This document shows positions 1 to 11,800 of a stretch of 64,000 bases of DNA, piece after piece. How positions within the stretch are numbered: position 1 is the stretch's first letter; each line of letters begins with the position of its first letter. The DNA comes from Plasmodium malariae. Its lineage: Eukaryota > Apicomplexa > Aconoidasida > Haemosporida > Plasmodiidae. Both the position numbers and the translations under genes were made by a program. The DNA is taken from NCBI RefSeq assembly GCF_900090045.1, contig NC_041785.1, positions 620,001 to 684,000 on the forward strand, in the 5' to 3' direction. Under the pieces are notes generated by a model, which had not been told where the DNA came from, did no database searches, and was given only the letters and a program-made list of their open reading frames with translations.

Positions 1-1001
1 GCACTATGATAACTTGGGGCTACTTTTTTCAACTGTACCTTTTGATTCTTATCAAATGTTAAGTAATACATTACATTATTATTCGTACTAATTAAACAGT
101 TATTATTGTTAACATGATAACTTAGAACATTTTCCTTTATATCTATAATAAAACTTGAAATAAAATTATTAGTCATTCTGTAATCATAAATACAAAATAG
201 GGAAGGTTCATAACAAGCTATTATGAAGGTATCCCCAAAATATGGTAGCGGATATATATCTATTATATCCTTACACAATTTTAAATTATTGCTCAGCATC
301 TTTTTACACTCATTTTTGTTTTCAAGGTTACATATTATTTCTATATTGTCCATCTTTTTCTTTATCTCTTTAAATGGTATAATTAGTTCCTTGCATTTAC
401 TGCTGTAAAAATTGTTGCATGTAGTATTGTAAATAATCCTATTATTATAAATCTCAGACTTCATATTTTCACATTTTCCTTCGTTACTAATACCTGAATT
501 GCTGCTTCTTCCTGAGAGAGGTACGTCCTTACAGCAGTTGTCATCACCCCTATATTGGTCCATACCGTTACAAGCTAAAACACAATTTTGTTTAACATTT
601 ATATCGTATATTGCTATGTCCCCATTTTGATTTATCGGTGTTACAAGTGCATTGTGTACAGAATACGGTTTTGCGTAAGTAAAGTTATTCGCATTGATCT
701 TTAAAATACATTTGTTGTACTTTACATTCCACAGTTTTACTGACCCTTCTTTTGTTTTAACATAAAAATGTTCCTTATCAAAAGTGTTTGAGTATAATGC
801 GCTATAATCAGATACCTTATAATTTCCCACACTTTTTTTATCGTTTAAATCCCATAAGGTAACAATACCACAGCTGCAGCTAGATATAAGATTATTTTCA
901 TCGTAAAATTTTACACTGCATATATTGTCAGAATGATTGCTAAGGTAAAACAACGCCCTTTTTTTGATTACCATCACACAGCTGTATTTTTCCGCATTCA
1001 T
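1..1001 (-). CDS. WD-repeat protein, 5' part only (runs off window start)
   Basis: An uninterrupted reading frame on the minus strand starts at an ATG at 1001 (protein begins MNAEKYSCVMVIKKRALFYL) and remains open through 333 codons to the window edge, so the C-terminus is missing. WD40-type blades are visible: an SNHSDNICSVKF strand followed by LISSCSCGIVTLWDL (about residues 22-52), then a second unit ending GSVKLWNV near residue 85, and later GDIAIYDI and PSLFCIYDY strands that fit further blades. An Asn/Lys-containing insert (about residues 150-240) separates the early and late blades. WD propellers are protein-binding scaffolds. The overall look recalls the GNB1L/ASA1 type of small propeller, but I cannot assign the subfamily. 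Confident as a coding region, moderately confident as a WD protein. Confidence 0.8.
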   Translation of the reverse strand, partial: MNAEKYSCVMVIKKRALFYLSNHSDNICSVKFYDENNLISSCSCGIVTLWDLNDKKSVGNYKVSDYSALYSNTFDKEHFYVKTKEGSVKLWNVKYNKCILKINANNFTYAKPYSVHNALVTPINQNGDIAIYDINVKQNCVLACNGMDQYRGDDNCCKDVPLSGRSSNSGISNEGKCENMKSEIYNNRIIYNTTCNNFYSSKCKELIIPFKEIKKKMDNIEIICNLENKNECKKMLSNNLKLCKDIIDIYPLPYFGDTFIIACYEPSLFCIYDYRMTNNFISSFIIDIKENVLSYHVNNNNCLISTNNNVMYYLTFDKNQKVQLKKVAPSYHS

Positions 1002-1799
1002 AAAAAATAAATAATGTGGAAAAACATCTTAATTGGTATAAGCTCGTAAAACTAGCTATCGATGGAATTTCAAATTGATAAAAAATTCAATATTAACAGT
1101 TTAGAAGTTTGAAAAAAGGAATAAGGGTGCGCATGAATATATATATTTAAATACTTAAGCACAAAAACATATGCATAAATACATCGTATATATATACGTG
1201 CCGACGTGTAGGAGTCCCTCAGGAAAAAAAAAAAAAAAAAAAAATGCTAAAAAAATTTGCTCTAATTTTTAAAAAAAAAACGTAAAGTCAACAAAAAAAA
1301 AAAGAAGAAAAAAAAAATTACGAATACTTAAATAGGCAAAATACATGGTAACATTGGTAAAGAATGCTTAACGAAATATGCTCCAATACAGTAAAAAACG
1401 AGTAAACTAAAATGAGGCAAAAGGAAAAGAAATAAGTAAAAACACAAATATATACATACATACATACATACATAAATGAATAAATGAACGAATAAATGCA
1501 TATGGAATACTTCGAGAGGGCCTTCCTGCTTGTCCTTGGGGTGGGGGGGCAGAAATTATCTGATATTATAGGATTTCAAATATATGCAAATACACTGAAC
1601 ACAAATTTTATGAAAGCACATAAAGAGGTGTTCTTTTCACCCTTTGTGGGGAGGATGCATTACCCCGGGTTTTAATTTGTTTATTATAGTCCCCAAAACA
1701 GACTAAATATGCCTTAAACACTTTTATATATGCACATATATATGTACATGCTTATAGTGGAACATGTGTATATACATATGCTCGCGCACCGCTACGAAG
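1002..1799. other. Intergenic region between WD-repeat gene and aldo-keto reductase
   Basis: This is the upstream region of the WD gene and the downstream region of the aldo-keto reductase. It holds poly-A runs (about 1220-1320), a TACA/AATG-type tetranucleotide microsatellite at about 1450-1500 and a short G run near 1540. I see no convincing coding sequence or RNA gene. Confidence 0.7.
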
Positions 1800-4292
1800 T
1801 CATTGTATAATCCTAATTGGGTCCCTAAATTTCCAGTGCAAGGCATTTATTTCACGCTCCAGTTTATCGGTAAATAACACCTGGTCTGTTAAGGAATATA
1901 AATTTTCGCGTAATTGTAAAAAGTCGGAAACACCTATAACAGTAGATGTGACAAAGGACCTTGTATATACCCACTTCAACGCAGCGACTGTTAAATTAGG
2001 GAAATAATATTTTTGACTCAAATAATATAATTCCCGTATAATATAAGTAGCTATGGAGCCTCTTAACCTTTTCATATATGATGGGAACTTTTGCATTCTT
2101 CCTTTAGTTGTATAATCTGTGTACTCTAAATATTTACCTGTTAATATACCAGCACATAGGGGTGAATATGCTAAAATGGAAATGTTCGTATTTTGTGGTC
2201 TACATATTTCTGGAAAACCTTTTTCTACATCATTACGACATAACAAATTATATTCTAGTTGTACAGATACTGGTAGGGATATATGTAATTGTTTACATAA
2301 TTCATAAAATTTCAATAAACCAAAAGGGGTTTCATTGCTTAATCCCCATTCTCTTATTTTCCCTTTCCTTTTTAGCTCATCTATTGCATGTAACTGTTCA
2401 ATAAAGGGCACAAAGTTATCATAATATTTATTGTAATCATATAAAACATCACTAAAATCACCTGAAGAATGATTCGGATAATATCTATCAGGCCAATGTA
2501 ATTGTATTAAGTCTATATAATTTGTTTTTAACCTTTTCAAACAGTTATCAACACTTGCTATAATACTATCCTTGCTCAACGTTATAAAATTATCCTCCTT
2601 CTCTTTTGAACGCTTTTCGGACTCCTCTATTTGTTCTAACGTTTCATAATCTTTTTTTAAATATAATTCTTCTTTTTTTTTTAATGTGTTTAATTTGTCA
2701 AAGGGGTTACTGGGTACGTCACTACTGTTGGTATCCTCCATAAATTTCCTGTTTCTGGACAAAAGAGATGGACGTCCTTCTTCTTCACCTTCTGCTGCTT
2801 CTCCCTCTTCCTGCTTCTTCTGTTCGTCCCTCTTTTTCCGCTTGTATTTTTTGGCCCATGGAATTTTGTCCGTCCTACCACATATCTTTGTAGCAATAAC
2901 AATTTTGTGTCTGTTTGCCTTACCTTTTGAGTTAACCCAGTTGCCTAAAATTTGTTCAGACAACCCAAAATAATTTTCACTAACAGGTAAGGGATATATT
3001 TCTGCTGTATCAAAAAAATTTACTTGAAATTCTTCATATGCATAGTCAAAGAGTTCGTGTGCTAACTTTTCATTTACATAATTTCCGAAATTCATTGTAC
3101 CTAAGCAAATTTCGGAAACAGCCAAATTGCTATTTCCTAAGTAGTGGTATCTCATATCTGGCTTGTCCTTCCCATTTTTTTTTACACAATATGGCTGACA
3201 ATATTTTTGATGTTCAATTAAATTGCCATATGGATATTGTACATATCGCCAGGATTCTAACCCTATAGGTTCTTTACTATATCCACCTGTCAGAACATCA
3301 CTTAACATAGGTTGTCTAAATATTTCATTGTCTAATTTCTTCTTTGGAATAATAATTTCTTTACCATAAAATCTTTTGTCTTCTTCCAATTCGGACTTAT
3401 ATGGAGGAGTTTCATGAATTGTGTTTCGTAACATTTTATAATAATTCCTTCTCTTATATTCAAAATAATAATTTCTTTCCTTATCATAATATGTTAGTAT
3501 ATAATCATACAAAGGATTATCAAAATCAGCTTTAACTAATTTTATATTTTTATTTTCTTCATAATCGAAGGGTAACATTATCCAATCATCCTCTTTAATA
3601 CCTTGTTTCTTAATATCAAAACGTTCTTGGAAATTTTCCTTTGCTTTTTTTAATTCATCTTTATTCCATAACTTTTTTATTTTCTCATAATTATTATTAT
3701 CTACTATGTATATACCTTCCTCTAAATTATAAATTCGATATTCGATATCAACTCCTCTAATGTTAATTTTTTTTAGTTCCATCTCCTCTACATATTTATA
3801 TGTCACTTCATCTTCTTTCTTTATTTTCCCTTTCATATTATCAGCATTCATTTTTTCATTTTTACCTATAAAATTTTTGTTCTTATCTGAGTCATAAGCA
3901 CTGTTACCCTTTTCATCTTTGCTAATAAAGTTAAATTTATCATTGTAATCTTTTCCATAAATGTTTATATGTATGAGGAATTTTTTAATTTTCCGTCTTA
4001 ACTTCCTAAAGTTGTAATTGCTACACTCTTTTATAAAATATTGCACTGCAATTTTTTTATTCTTTTTTTCATTTTTTCTTTTTTTATTGCTCAAACAAAC
4101 AAGCAATTCTTCGTTACTTCCATAATTCAGTTTGGCCTTTTTTAATGCAGTTCTATTAACTCTTCTCTCAATAAATGGAGTAATACTTTTAGTTGAAAAT
4201 AAATTATAACTTTTACAATTAATTTCAATAAAATAGTATAATAGTAGGAAAAATAAAATATGTATGCATTTCAGCACAGACCTTTTCTTCAT
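1800..4292 (-). CDS. Aldo-keto reductase, Tas-like, with apicoplast-type leader
   Basis: 830 residues, single exon. The first ~25 residues (MKKRSVLKCIHILFFLLLYY...) form a signal peptide followed by a basic, Ser/Asn/Lys-rich stretch, which is the bipartite leader expected for apicoplast import (inference). Residues ~40-379 are a charged extension with no recognised domain. The aldo-keto reductase barrel starts near residue 380 (MRYHYLGNSNLAVSEICLGT) and resembles bacterial Tas. The catalytic tetrad can be placed: Asp and Tyr in FFDTAEIYPLP (~425-430), Lys in VIATKICG (~468) and His in LIQLHWPD (~599). NADPH-barrel motifs REWGLSNETPFG, QLEYNLL and AYSPLCAGILTGKY follow. A ~100-residue Glu/Lys-rich insert (~480-575) splits the barrel after the catalytic Lys. 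Expected to be an NADPH-dependent carbonyl reductase; the substrate is unknown. Confidence 0.88.
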   Translation of the reverse strand: MKKRSVLKCIHILFFLLLYYFIEINCKSYNLFSTKSITPFIERRVNRTALKKAKLNYGSNEELLVCLSNKKRKNEKKNKKIAVQYFIKECSNYNFRKLRRKIKKFLIHINIYGKDYNDKFNFISKDEKGNSAYDSDKNKNFIGKNEKMNADNMKGKIKKEDEVTYKYVEEMELKKINIRGVDIEYRIYNLEEGIYIVDNNNYEKIKKLWNKDELKKAKENFQERFDIKKQGIKEDDWIMLPFDYEENKNIKLVKADFDNPLYDYILTYYDKERNYYFEYKRRNYYKMLRNTIHETPPYKSELEEDKRFYGKEIIIPKKKLDNEIFRQPMLSDVLTGGYSKEPIGLESWRYVQYPYGNLIEHQKYCQPYCVKKNGKDKPDMRYHYLGNSNLAVSEICLGTMNFGNYVNEKLAHELFDYAYEEFQVNFFDTAEIYPLPVSENYFGLSEQILGNWVNSKGKANRHKIVIATKICGRTDKIPWAKKYKRKKRDEQKKQEEGEAAEGEEEGRPSLLSRNRKFMEDTNSSDVPSNPFDKLNTLKKKEELYLKKDYETLEQIEESEKRSKEKEDNFITLSKDSIIASVDNCLKRLKTNYIDLIQLHWPDRYYPNHSSGDFSDVLYDYNKYYDNFVPFIEQLHAIDELKRKGKIREWGLSNETPFGLLKFYELCKQLHISLPVSVQLEYNLLCRNDVEKGFPEICRPQNTNISILAYSPLCAGILTGKYLEYTDYTTKGRMQKFPSYMKRLRGSIATYIIRELYYLSQKYYFPNLTVAALKWVYTRSFVTSTVIGVSDFLQLRENLYSLTDQVLFTDKLEREINALHWKFRDPIRIIQ

Positions 4293-5128
4293 CGGTTATT
4301 TCTTTATGTAAAATGCCATTGTGTGTAAAGTTTTCAGATTAACATTTTGTATCCTTTCACAAGAAATCACACCGCATTACATTCCCCACACTGAGTTACT
4401 TCTATTTTAAGGTATGTAAATAATTATGAGAAAGTGCGCTTATATATGTATATATACGTATATGTATATATATATGTATATATATATATATATGACCTAT
4501 TTCTTAACATTTACTTTTTTATTGCACATTTTTTCTTTCGAATAACATAAAATAATACACTTCCTTTTTTTAACCTCTTAAAATGTCAAGAAAAAAGAGA
4601 AGTTTCAGATAAGTTATATTAATAATTGCGAACGATGAGCTATTTTACTATTCTTCGATATGTGCTATAGTTTCACTCATAATTTTTTGGATAAATGTAC
4701 CTTTTTTCACCTACATACGGACTTATAAATACATATACATCTAAATATAAATATATATATATATATATGTACATCTTTATGTACAAGCATATATACACAC
4801 TTTTATATACGTAGTAGTATGCAGATGTTTATATGCAATCAAAGTTTCGTAGGAAGATCACATACTTTAAAATATCCAAAGGAAAACCTTAATACTGTTG
4901 AAAAAAACATTATGCCACGTCAAAATTCGCTTATATGTTCACTTAATAAACATAATCAAATATTTAAGCTTTTTTTAATTTTTAATTTTATATAGGTTTT
5001 AAAGTTTTTCCATTTTGAAGATAAGGCTATTTTATTTTTCCTTTCTTTACAACATAAAAAATTAAAATTTATAAAAGGTGAGAAAAAAACAAAAATTAAA
5101 AAAGCGATTAATTAAAAAAAAATTAAGC

Positions 5129-5160
<32 letters not shown>

Positions 5161-5506
5161 TGTATGTATGTATGTACAATAAACCCTTCTGTTTACCCCA
5201 TCAGCTACTAAAACGAGGAGGCACGCACAAATTACACAGGAACAGATAATTATATACACCCATATTTATAAATAAGCAGCTCTTTGCCTGATAAATAAAA
5301 AAGAGAACATATTTCCATAATTCCTTTTGGTCACTCCTCTTACCAACAACGCACAAAAGAAACATCATTTTACTTGTCACTTACGAATCTCGCAAATTTG
5401 TAGATTTGTCCATATGTACACACACGCTCACCCATATATATATATATATATATATAAGTATATATTTATGTATGTACATATTTATATGTCCACATATATG
5501 ATATTT
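4293..5506. other. Intergenic region between aldo-keto reductase and RRP45
   Basis: Upstream of the aldo-keto reductase and downstream of RRP45. Mostly (AT)n tracts (about 4440-4500, 4750-4770, 5145-5180, 5435-5465) and T/A runs. No gene recognised. Confidence 0.7.
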
Positions 5507-7141
5507 TTAATTTTTTTTTTTTTTTTTCCTTGTTTTTAAATTCTCACTAATTGCAACAGAAAAGTCTATATCAGATGAATCATCATTTGTAAGAGCTGAT
5601 GGCTCATTGCTTTTCTGCTCCTTCACATTTTCCCTAGAATCGTGTAAATTTTGACGCCCTCTAAAACACTGATTTTCGATGCTCTTCTCGTTGCTCTTAC
5701 CGTTTTCCTTTTTGTTATCCTTATTATCGTTTACCTCAGCAATTTCATCCCTCTCTCTTTTACATATGCTTTGCGATAGTGAGCTTGAAAAATTAATTCG
5801 TTCCTTTCCTTCATTGTTTCTCACTTCTGCAAGCTTCATATTATAGGAATAAGAATTTACGTCACTACATTCTTGTCTCTTCGTTTTAACTACTTCCGTG
5901 TGACATATGTTCTCATTTTTAACAGGAAAATTTGAAGATTCATTCATGTATGGATTATTGATATGATTATCATCATACGCGCCCATACTACGAAAGCAAT
6001 CTTCATTCTTCATTCTGTATTCATTTTTTATTTTTCGAAGTTGTTCACTTAAAAGGTGCTGCTTATTATAGGGACGGTTAAAATCTGTTACCTCATTCTT
6101 ATCACTTGCTAAATTATTACCAATTAATTTTTCCTCCTTTTCCATATCGTGTAATTTTATATACTGTTCATATTTTTTTATAATTCTTTCAATATTCAAG
6201 TTATTTTTTAATAACCGATTTAATGGTATATCTAATGGTTTATCGTAATTATTATCTGAATCATATTTTATGGGCACAGGATTGTATGAATATTTAATAT
6301 GTAAATTTCTTTTTTTTAAATTATTTCTTAAATTCTTGTCTTCTTCTAGTGCATCTTCTAAAATTTTTAAAATACATTTAACTCGTTTTTTGGCTAGTTC
6401 AATGGCTTCTAGTATTTTTACATAAGATATGGGAGAACCCCCAGGTTTTAATATACTAATCAATTTTCCATTTTTATTAAGAGCAACGGATAATTTGGAA
6501 GACATGAATTCCTCTTCATGTATTGTTGGGTCAATGAGGCAAATATCTTCACAGTTAAAATATGCAAAAGTTGTTAATATTGGAGAGTTATGAATTGATA
6601 AAGGAGAGTAATTTGTTTCATCCTCTTCAAAAATAATGTTACCTGTATGTTCAGATTTAATATCATTATTTCGAAAATGCATTAGAGCACTATAAGCTGA
6701 TAAATAACATGAGTCATATAAATTACCGTCATTTTCAATTACTACAATGTTAATTAATAAGCACCAAACTTTTTTATGTGGTATAATACACAAAGATTCG
6801 AAATTTAAAAGATTACTTGACTTTAATATTCTTTCTATTAAATTTTTTATTTCTAAACAGTCATCACTTATTCTTAAGTTATTTATATTTGTAAAACTAT
6901 CTATGTCTAAATTAATTTTTATTATTCCTTCATTTGGTCTTTTGTCAAATGGCTTAACAATTTCACTTGTTATTCTACATATAACTTTCGTATGGCCAAT
7001 GGATACTTCAACATTCCCATAGTCTCCTAAAAAATATATAGAAATATTTCTTGAATCTTCAAAATTACGACCATCTAATCGTAAATTATTCTTTAAATTA
7101 CACCAAAAAAAATTGGAGTTATTTTTACAATTTTTCATCAT
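5507..7141 (-). CDS. RRP45: Exosome complex component RRP45 (EXOSC9)
   Basis: 544 residues, single exon. The N-terminal ~290 residues are an RNase PH-like domain of the EXOSC9/PM-Scl75 type: LRLDGRNFEDSRNI (~20-33), GNVEVSIGHTKVICRITSEI, IPHKKVWCLLINIVVIENDG, PLSIHNSPILTTFAYF and LIDPTIHEEEFMSSKLSVAL align in order with the human protein as I know it. RRP45 is one of six structural ring subunits of the nuclear/cytoplasmic RNA exosome and is catalytically inactive in eukaryotes, acting in 3'-5' RNA processing and decay. The C-terminal ~250 residues are a charged, Asn/Lys/Glu-rich tail ending in a polylysine run coded by the homopolymer at 5507-5528, which could be length-variable between isolates or assemblies. 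Confidence 0.93.
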   Translation of the reverse strand: MMKNCKNNSNFFWCNLKNNLRLDGRNFEDSRNISIYFLGDYGNVEVSIGHTKVICRITSEIVKPFDKRPNEGIIKINLDIDSFTNINNLRISDDCLEIKNLIERILKSSNLLNFESLCIIPHKKVWCLLINIVVIENDGNLYDSCYLSAYSALMHFRNNDIKSEHTGNIIFEEDETNYSPLSIHNSPILTTFAYFNCEDICLIDPTIHEEEFMSSKLSVALNKNGKLISILKPGGSPISYVKILEAIELAKKRVKCILKILEDALEEDKNLRNNLKKRNLHIKYSYNPVPIKYDSDNNYDKPLDIPLNRLLKNNLNIERIIKKYEQYIKLHDMEKEEKLIGNNLASDKNEVTDFNRPYNKQHLLSEQLRKIKNEYRMKNEDCFRSMGAYDDNHINNPYMNESSNFPVKNENICHTEVVKTKRQECSDVNSYSYNMKLAEVRNNEGKERINFSSSLSQSICKRERDEIAEVNDNKDNKKENGKSNEKSIENQCFRGRQNLHDSRENVKEQKSNEPSALTNDDSSDIDFSVAISENLKTRKKKKKN

Positions 7142-7441
7142 GTTGTTTTAAGCGTCTCCAACTCGTATATATATATTTGTTAACATCTTATAAAATACAT
7201 ATATACATACATATATGTGATGCTATTCAATATATGATATTATACGTACATAATATGGTGGTAATCTTTGGCTGAATACAATTTTTATTATGACCTTTTC
7301 TTCTTCCTTTCAAAATTAGCTGACAACATAAATATCTTTGAAAATTTTTTTATATCCTACATTAACGCATTCCTTTTTTTTACAATATTTTTTTTGCCTC
7401 TTCAAATAAGCATATATAGAGTCACAACAGAAATATCAGAT

Positions 7442-7478
7442 AGAAAAAAGAAAAAAAAAAGAAAAAAAAAAAAGAAAA

Positions 7479-7510
<32 letters not shown>

Positions 7511-7530
7511 AAAAGAAAAAAAAAAAAAGC
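7442..7530. repeat. A/G polypurine tract
   Basis: A run of nearly 90 purines on the plus strand (A runs interrupted by single G), about 300 bp upstream of the RRP45 start codon. Long dA:dT tracts like this exclude nucleosomes and commonly sit in Plasmodium promoters; its role here is inference. Confidence 0.85.
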
Positions 7531-7830
7531 AAATTAAACTATTACATTTTTCCTTAAACATTATTCCTCTGCTTATAATTTGTCAATTCACAAAATAAAG
7601 GAGTCGTTTCCCTTAGCATTTTGAAAAAAGATAAAATAATTAGCGTCGTATGTGCACAAACTGAAATTTTTGAAGATACGGTCACAATGGAAATTTCATT
7701 TATAAATTAAAAATATAAAAGTATAAAAATAAAATAAAAAGTAAAACCAAATACAATAAAAAAAATGAAGCCAAATACGATCGAAAAATAAAATGAAACA
7801 CAATAAAAACTATAATGAAAAACAGTAAAA

Positions 7831-7935
7831 AACAAAACGAAATACGATAAAAAAATAAAACAAAATAGGTTAAAAAACAAAACGAAATACGATAAAAAAA
7901 TAAAACAAAATAGGTTAAAAAACAAAACGAAATAC
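7831..7935. repeat. 45-bp tandem repeat, about 2.3 copies
   Basis: The unit beginning AACAAAACGAAATACGATAA recurs at 7831, 7876 and 7921, an exact 45-base period; the third copy is partial and diverges after its first ~15 bases. The surrounding 7700-8000 segment is a looser degenerate array of the same ACAAAA/AAATA words. Because 45 is a multiple of 3, one minus-strand frame stays open, but the predicted peptide is only a hydrophobic repeat. Confidence 0.85.
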
Positions 7936-8892
7936 TATAAATAACAATAAGAAATAAAACAAAAACAAAAACAAAATAAAGGAATTTACTGTTTTCAATC
8001 AATTTGAAAAGGCACGTTAAAAATACGAATGTGCAACTTTTAAGTGGAAACCCACTTTATTGTGTTATACGAAAATCGTAAGATTCCGCCACCGTTAGGA
8101 TATTGTAGTAACAATTCTATTTCATACATATCATACGTACCGTGTATTAAGGAATAAATGTGCATATGATGCATGTATATATATATATAAACACATGTGC
8201 GACTTATACACGAATCTTTTCCATTTCGGAATACGCGAAATATGTATAAAAATTATTCTATAAAAAACACAACTTTTGCGTCTGAGTTTATATATATATA
8301 TATATGTCCTAATTAAATATAATTTGGCATATATGCTTTCATTTTATATTTTGATGACATCTTTTTGCTAAATTATACACAACGTGTCTACAGTAGCATG
8401 TGCAACAAAATCTACAAAGGGTGATAAATTTCTCAGTTAATTTATATATTGTGTTATATAACATATGAAATTTAATTAACAAACAAGAAATATATAACAA
8501 CAGTGTTTTAAAATATACAACGAAAAATGTACTAATATATACAACAAGAAATCAGTATTTTAATAAACAAAATGTAATAACATATATATACACATATATT
8601 TAACGAAAAGGAAATGAAACGAAGAAAATAAAAAAAAAAAGGATAGTTTAAACCTTAAAAACATCCCACTTACGAAAAATACAGCATTGAATTATAAAAG
8701 TATGGGCACAAAAATGTGTTCAAAAAATTAAAATAATGAATAAACAGTATGAATATATTAATAAGGGGTTAAAATATACAAATATATATATATATATATA
8801 TGCGTTGAAAATATAATTTTTTTTTTTTTTTTTAATTAAAAATTCCCCATATGCATAATTCACATCTAATGGGTAATAAATCGCCCACGTTT

Positions 8893-11800
8893 TTAAGTTA
8901 CAATTGTGTTCCTTTTACTTCTTAACGTCCTATGTGATTTCTCAATTACTTTTTTGTCGTCGTTTCTTTTATTATAGGAATTGTTTAAATTTTCATACTC
9001 CTCCTTAGGGAAACAATGATTTAGTATTTCCAAAATAAGCGAATTATTAAGAATGTTCTTTTTTTTACAAACTGATGAACGAGAAACTAACCTTAAAAAA
9101 TGTATAGCTCTTTGATGTTGATAAATTAAATAAGGTAATTCTGTAAATGTGTCTGTCTGTAAATAAAATATATCACAAAAAAAATCATAAAATAAACTTT
9201 GAAATTTATTTATTTGATTGTCTCTTCTATCTACCCATAAGGATAAAAAAGCCCTGTTTAAAAATATATCAATAATTAATTTAATAGAATTAAATGGAAA
9301 AGATTTAATATTATTGAAGATTAAATTAAGAATTTCAACTGATATATAAAACTGAAGTATGGAATATTTTTTTTTATTATTATATATGTATGAGTTCATC
9401 TTTAAATTTCTCAAAACATTTTTGCTGTTGTGTCCGTTACTCCTCCTGTAATAATAATGAATCCTCTTTCTTTTAATTAATTTAATTTTACAAAATATTA
9501 TAAAAAAACAACAATATATAATGTAGTCTAATAAATTATATTTTGCATGCTTATTATCTTTTTTTATATCCCTTTTAAATTTATTATTTATAGACAATTC
9601 ATTACTTTTTTCAAACAATACAGGTTCGGATAAAAGTGTAAATATAAATGTATGCAATATATTATTAGAAATATTGTTTACTTTTTTTAAATTTTCTTTT
9701 ATATTAAAAGTATTTGTTATAAATAATTTTTTTCTTTTCTTTACAAGAAATATTTTTTCAATACGTCTGTCCATTTTGTTTTTATAAAAAAATTTACTTG
9801 GAAAATAATTGTAATAATTCTCCATATGTTCACTACTTTTTATATTTAAAACCTTTTTAAAACCTTTTCTTAATTTCTTTTTATTCATTAAATTTATATT
9901 TTTACATCTATTCTCATCAACTAAATTAATTAAGTATTTTACTAAAACGTTGTCTTCACCACCCTCATTAAACCTGTAATCTTTGTTATTTTCTTCGCCA
10001 TAAGTATTGTTACTATTGCCAAGGTGATCACTCTTGATGATATTACTGCTTATATTATTATTGCTACTAGTAGTGTTGCTGTTGCTATTACTATTGCTAT
10101 TACTATTGCTATTACTATTGCTATTATTATTGCTATTACTATTGCTATTATTATTGCTATTATTATTTCTATTCCTACTGCCATTACTATTGATATTACG
10201 ATTGTCATTATTATTACCAGTGCTATTATTATTGACCTTTCTGCCACTCTCATTACGCTGTGAATTCAACTGCTTTCCTCCTCCAATGATGTGCTTTTTC
10301 TTTATTTTACTCTTTTTTTTCTCATTCTTCTCAATTTTTTCTTTCATTTTACCTGATTCATCATTACTTCGTATTAATATAAACTCCTTTTTTATTTTGA
10401 CATTTAACATAAGGCATATTAGAATATACACAAATGATAAAATGAAACATGACAGTTTCTTACTTGTTCTTTTCCGAAACACTTTATTTATTCCTATAAA
10501 TATAAGATTCTTAAGAATGAAATAATTTTCTTCGTAAAAACTTAAATAATAGAAATAAAAAGAGCACAAGAAGTTTATATATAGGTTAATTAAATTAAAA
10601 AGTAAGTCATCTCTGAACTCCTTCTCCTCTTTTTTATTAAGACAAAAAAAAAAAGTATCTCCTAACTTCATTAATTCAACCGATGGTCCTATATTTAGTA
10701 AATGCAAACTCTTACTATTATTATTACTTCTTTTACATTTTTTATATTTATTATGATCTTTCCTTTCATCACGCGTGTTTACAGTTTTATTAGTGCCTTC
10801 CATATTTGCACAATTACTCACGTTTGTCTCATTTGCACCATTTCCCACGTCTTGCGCGTTTACTCCGTTACCTTTACCATTGGCATTATTGATCATTCCT
10901 TGAGCACCTCTTTCGTTATTTGCATTTTCCCCTTTCTTGTTGCTTCTTTTCGTTCTAGGATTTCTACTGGTAGAATCTTTATTGGTAGCCTTCTTACTTC
11001 TCGATGGTTTATCAGTACACTGATTTTTTGTATCGTTTTTTTCTGTTTTGTTCTTGCTACTTCCTTTTTTCATAGAGTTCTCTACTTTATTATTTATCTG
11101 TACCTCAGCTGTTACTTGCACAGGTAACACGTTTTTACATTCATTTATCACATCATTGATTTCTTTAATAGGATCTTCTACTACGGACAAGGATAATTTT
11201 TTACTGTTATCATTTCTGTCTTCAGTTTTCTGTTCATATTTCTCATTTTTTTTGTTATTAAAATTTAGCAAAAATATGCGATTATTTTCTCTAAAGAAAT
11301 TTTTTTTTCTTAATATATTGACATATGCTGCACTAATAATAAGAAAGTTTTGAATAATTATTTTGTTAAGGTATTTCTTCTTCGAACTTTTAAATAGGCA
11401 ACAAAAGGATATAAAGAAAAAAGGAGTTCCCGAATTCTTACATTGAGGTATGTGCAAAATGGACTTAATTATTAGTTTGATCATATTATAAATAAAGTTT
11501 TTGTTATTTTTCATTTCACTTAAATAATAAAATAAATATTTTAAAATTTTATCTATTCCTTCTTCAATATGAAATGTTTTGCAGAAATCAATTATATTTT
11601 TTATTTTATCATAATGATCTACAAACACATCTAAATCATTAAACTTTGAACTTTTTTCAATAAGGAAGATGCTCATCAAAAACAGCTCTATGCTTTCGCA
11701 GTAGTACTTTTCTAATTTGTAATTTTTACAGCTCATTAAGTTTCTGCACTTTTTATAATAACTCAACTTGCCTACCTCAGTGGCTGCATTGTTATTATTG

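Larger units (their letters stand above)
7142..8892. other. Intergenic region upstream of RRP45, downstream of the giant gene
   Basis: 1.75 kb without a supported gene. It contains an 85-base polypurine tract and a 45-bp tandem repeat (listed separately), plus (TA)n at about 8175, 8290 and 8785. Open frames here are either polylysine or copies of the 45-bp repeat and do not look like genes. Confidence 0.7.

Noticed and set aside
7268..7537. Plus-strand frame ending in polylysine
   Set aside because: Generated by the polypurine tract; the first part is AT-rich spacer with no family features.
10034..10525. Plus-strand poly-leucine frame
   Set aside because: Antisense of the Asn/Ser microsatellite in the giant gene.
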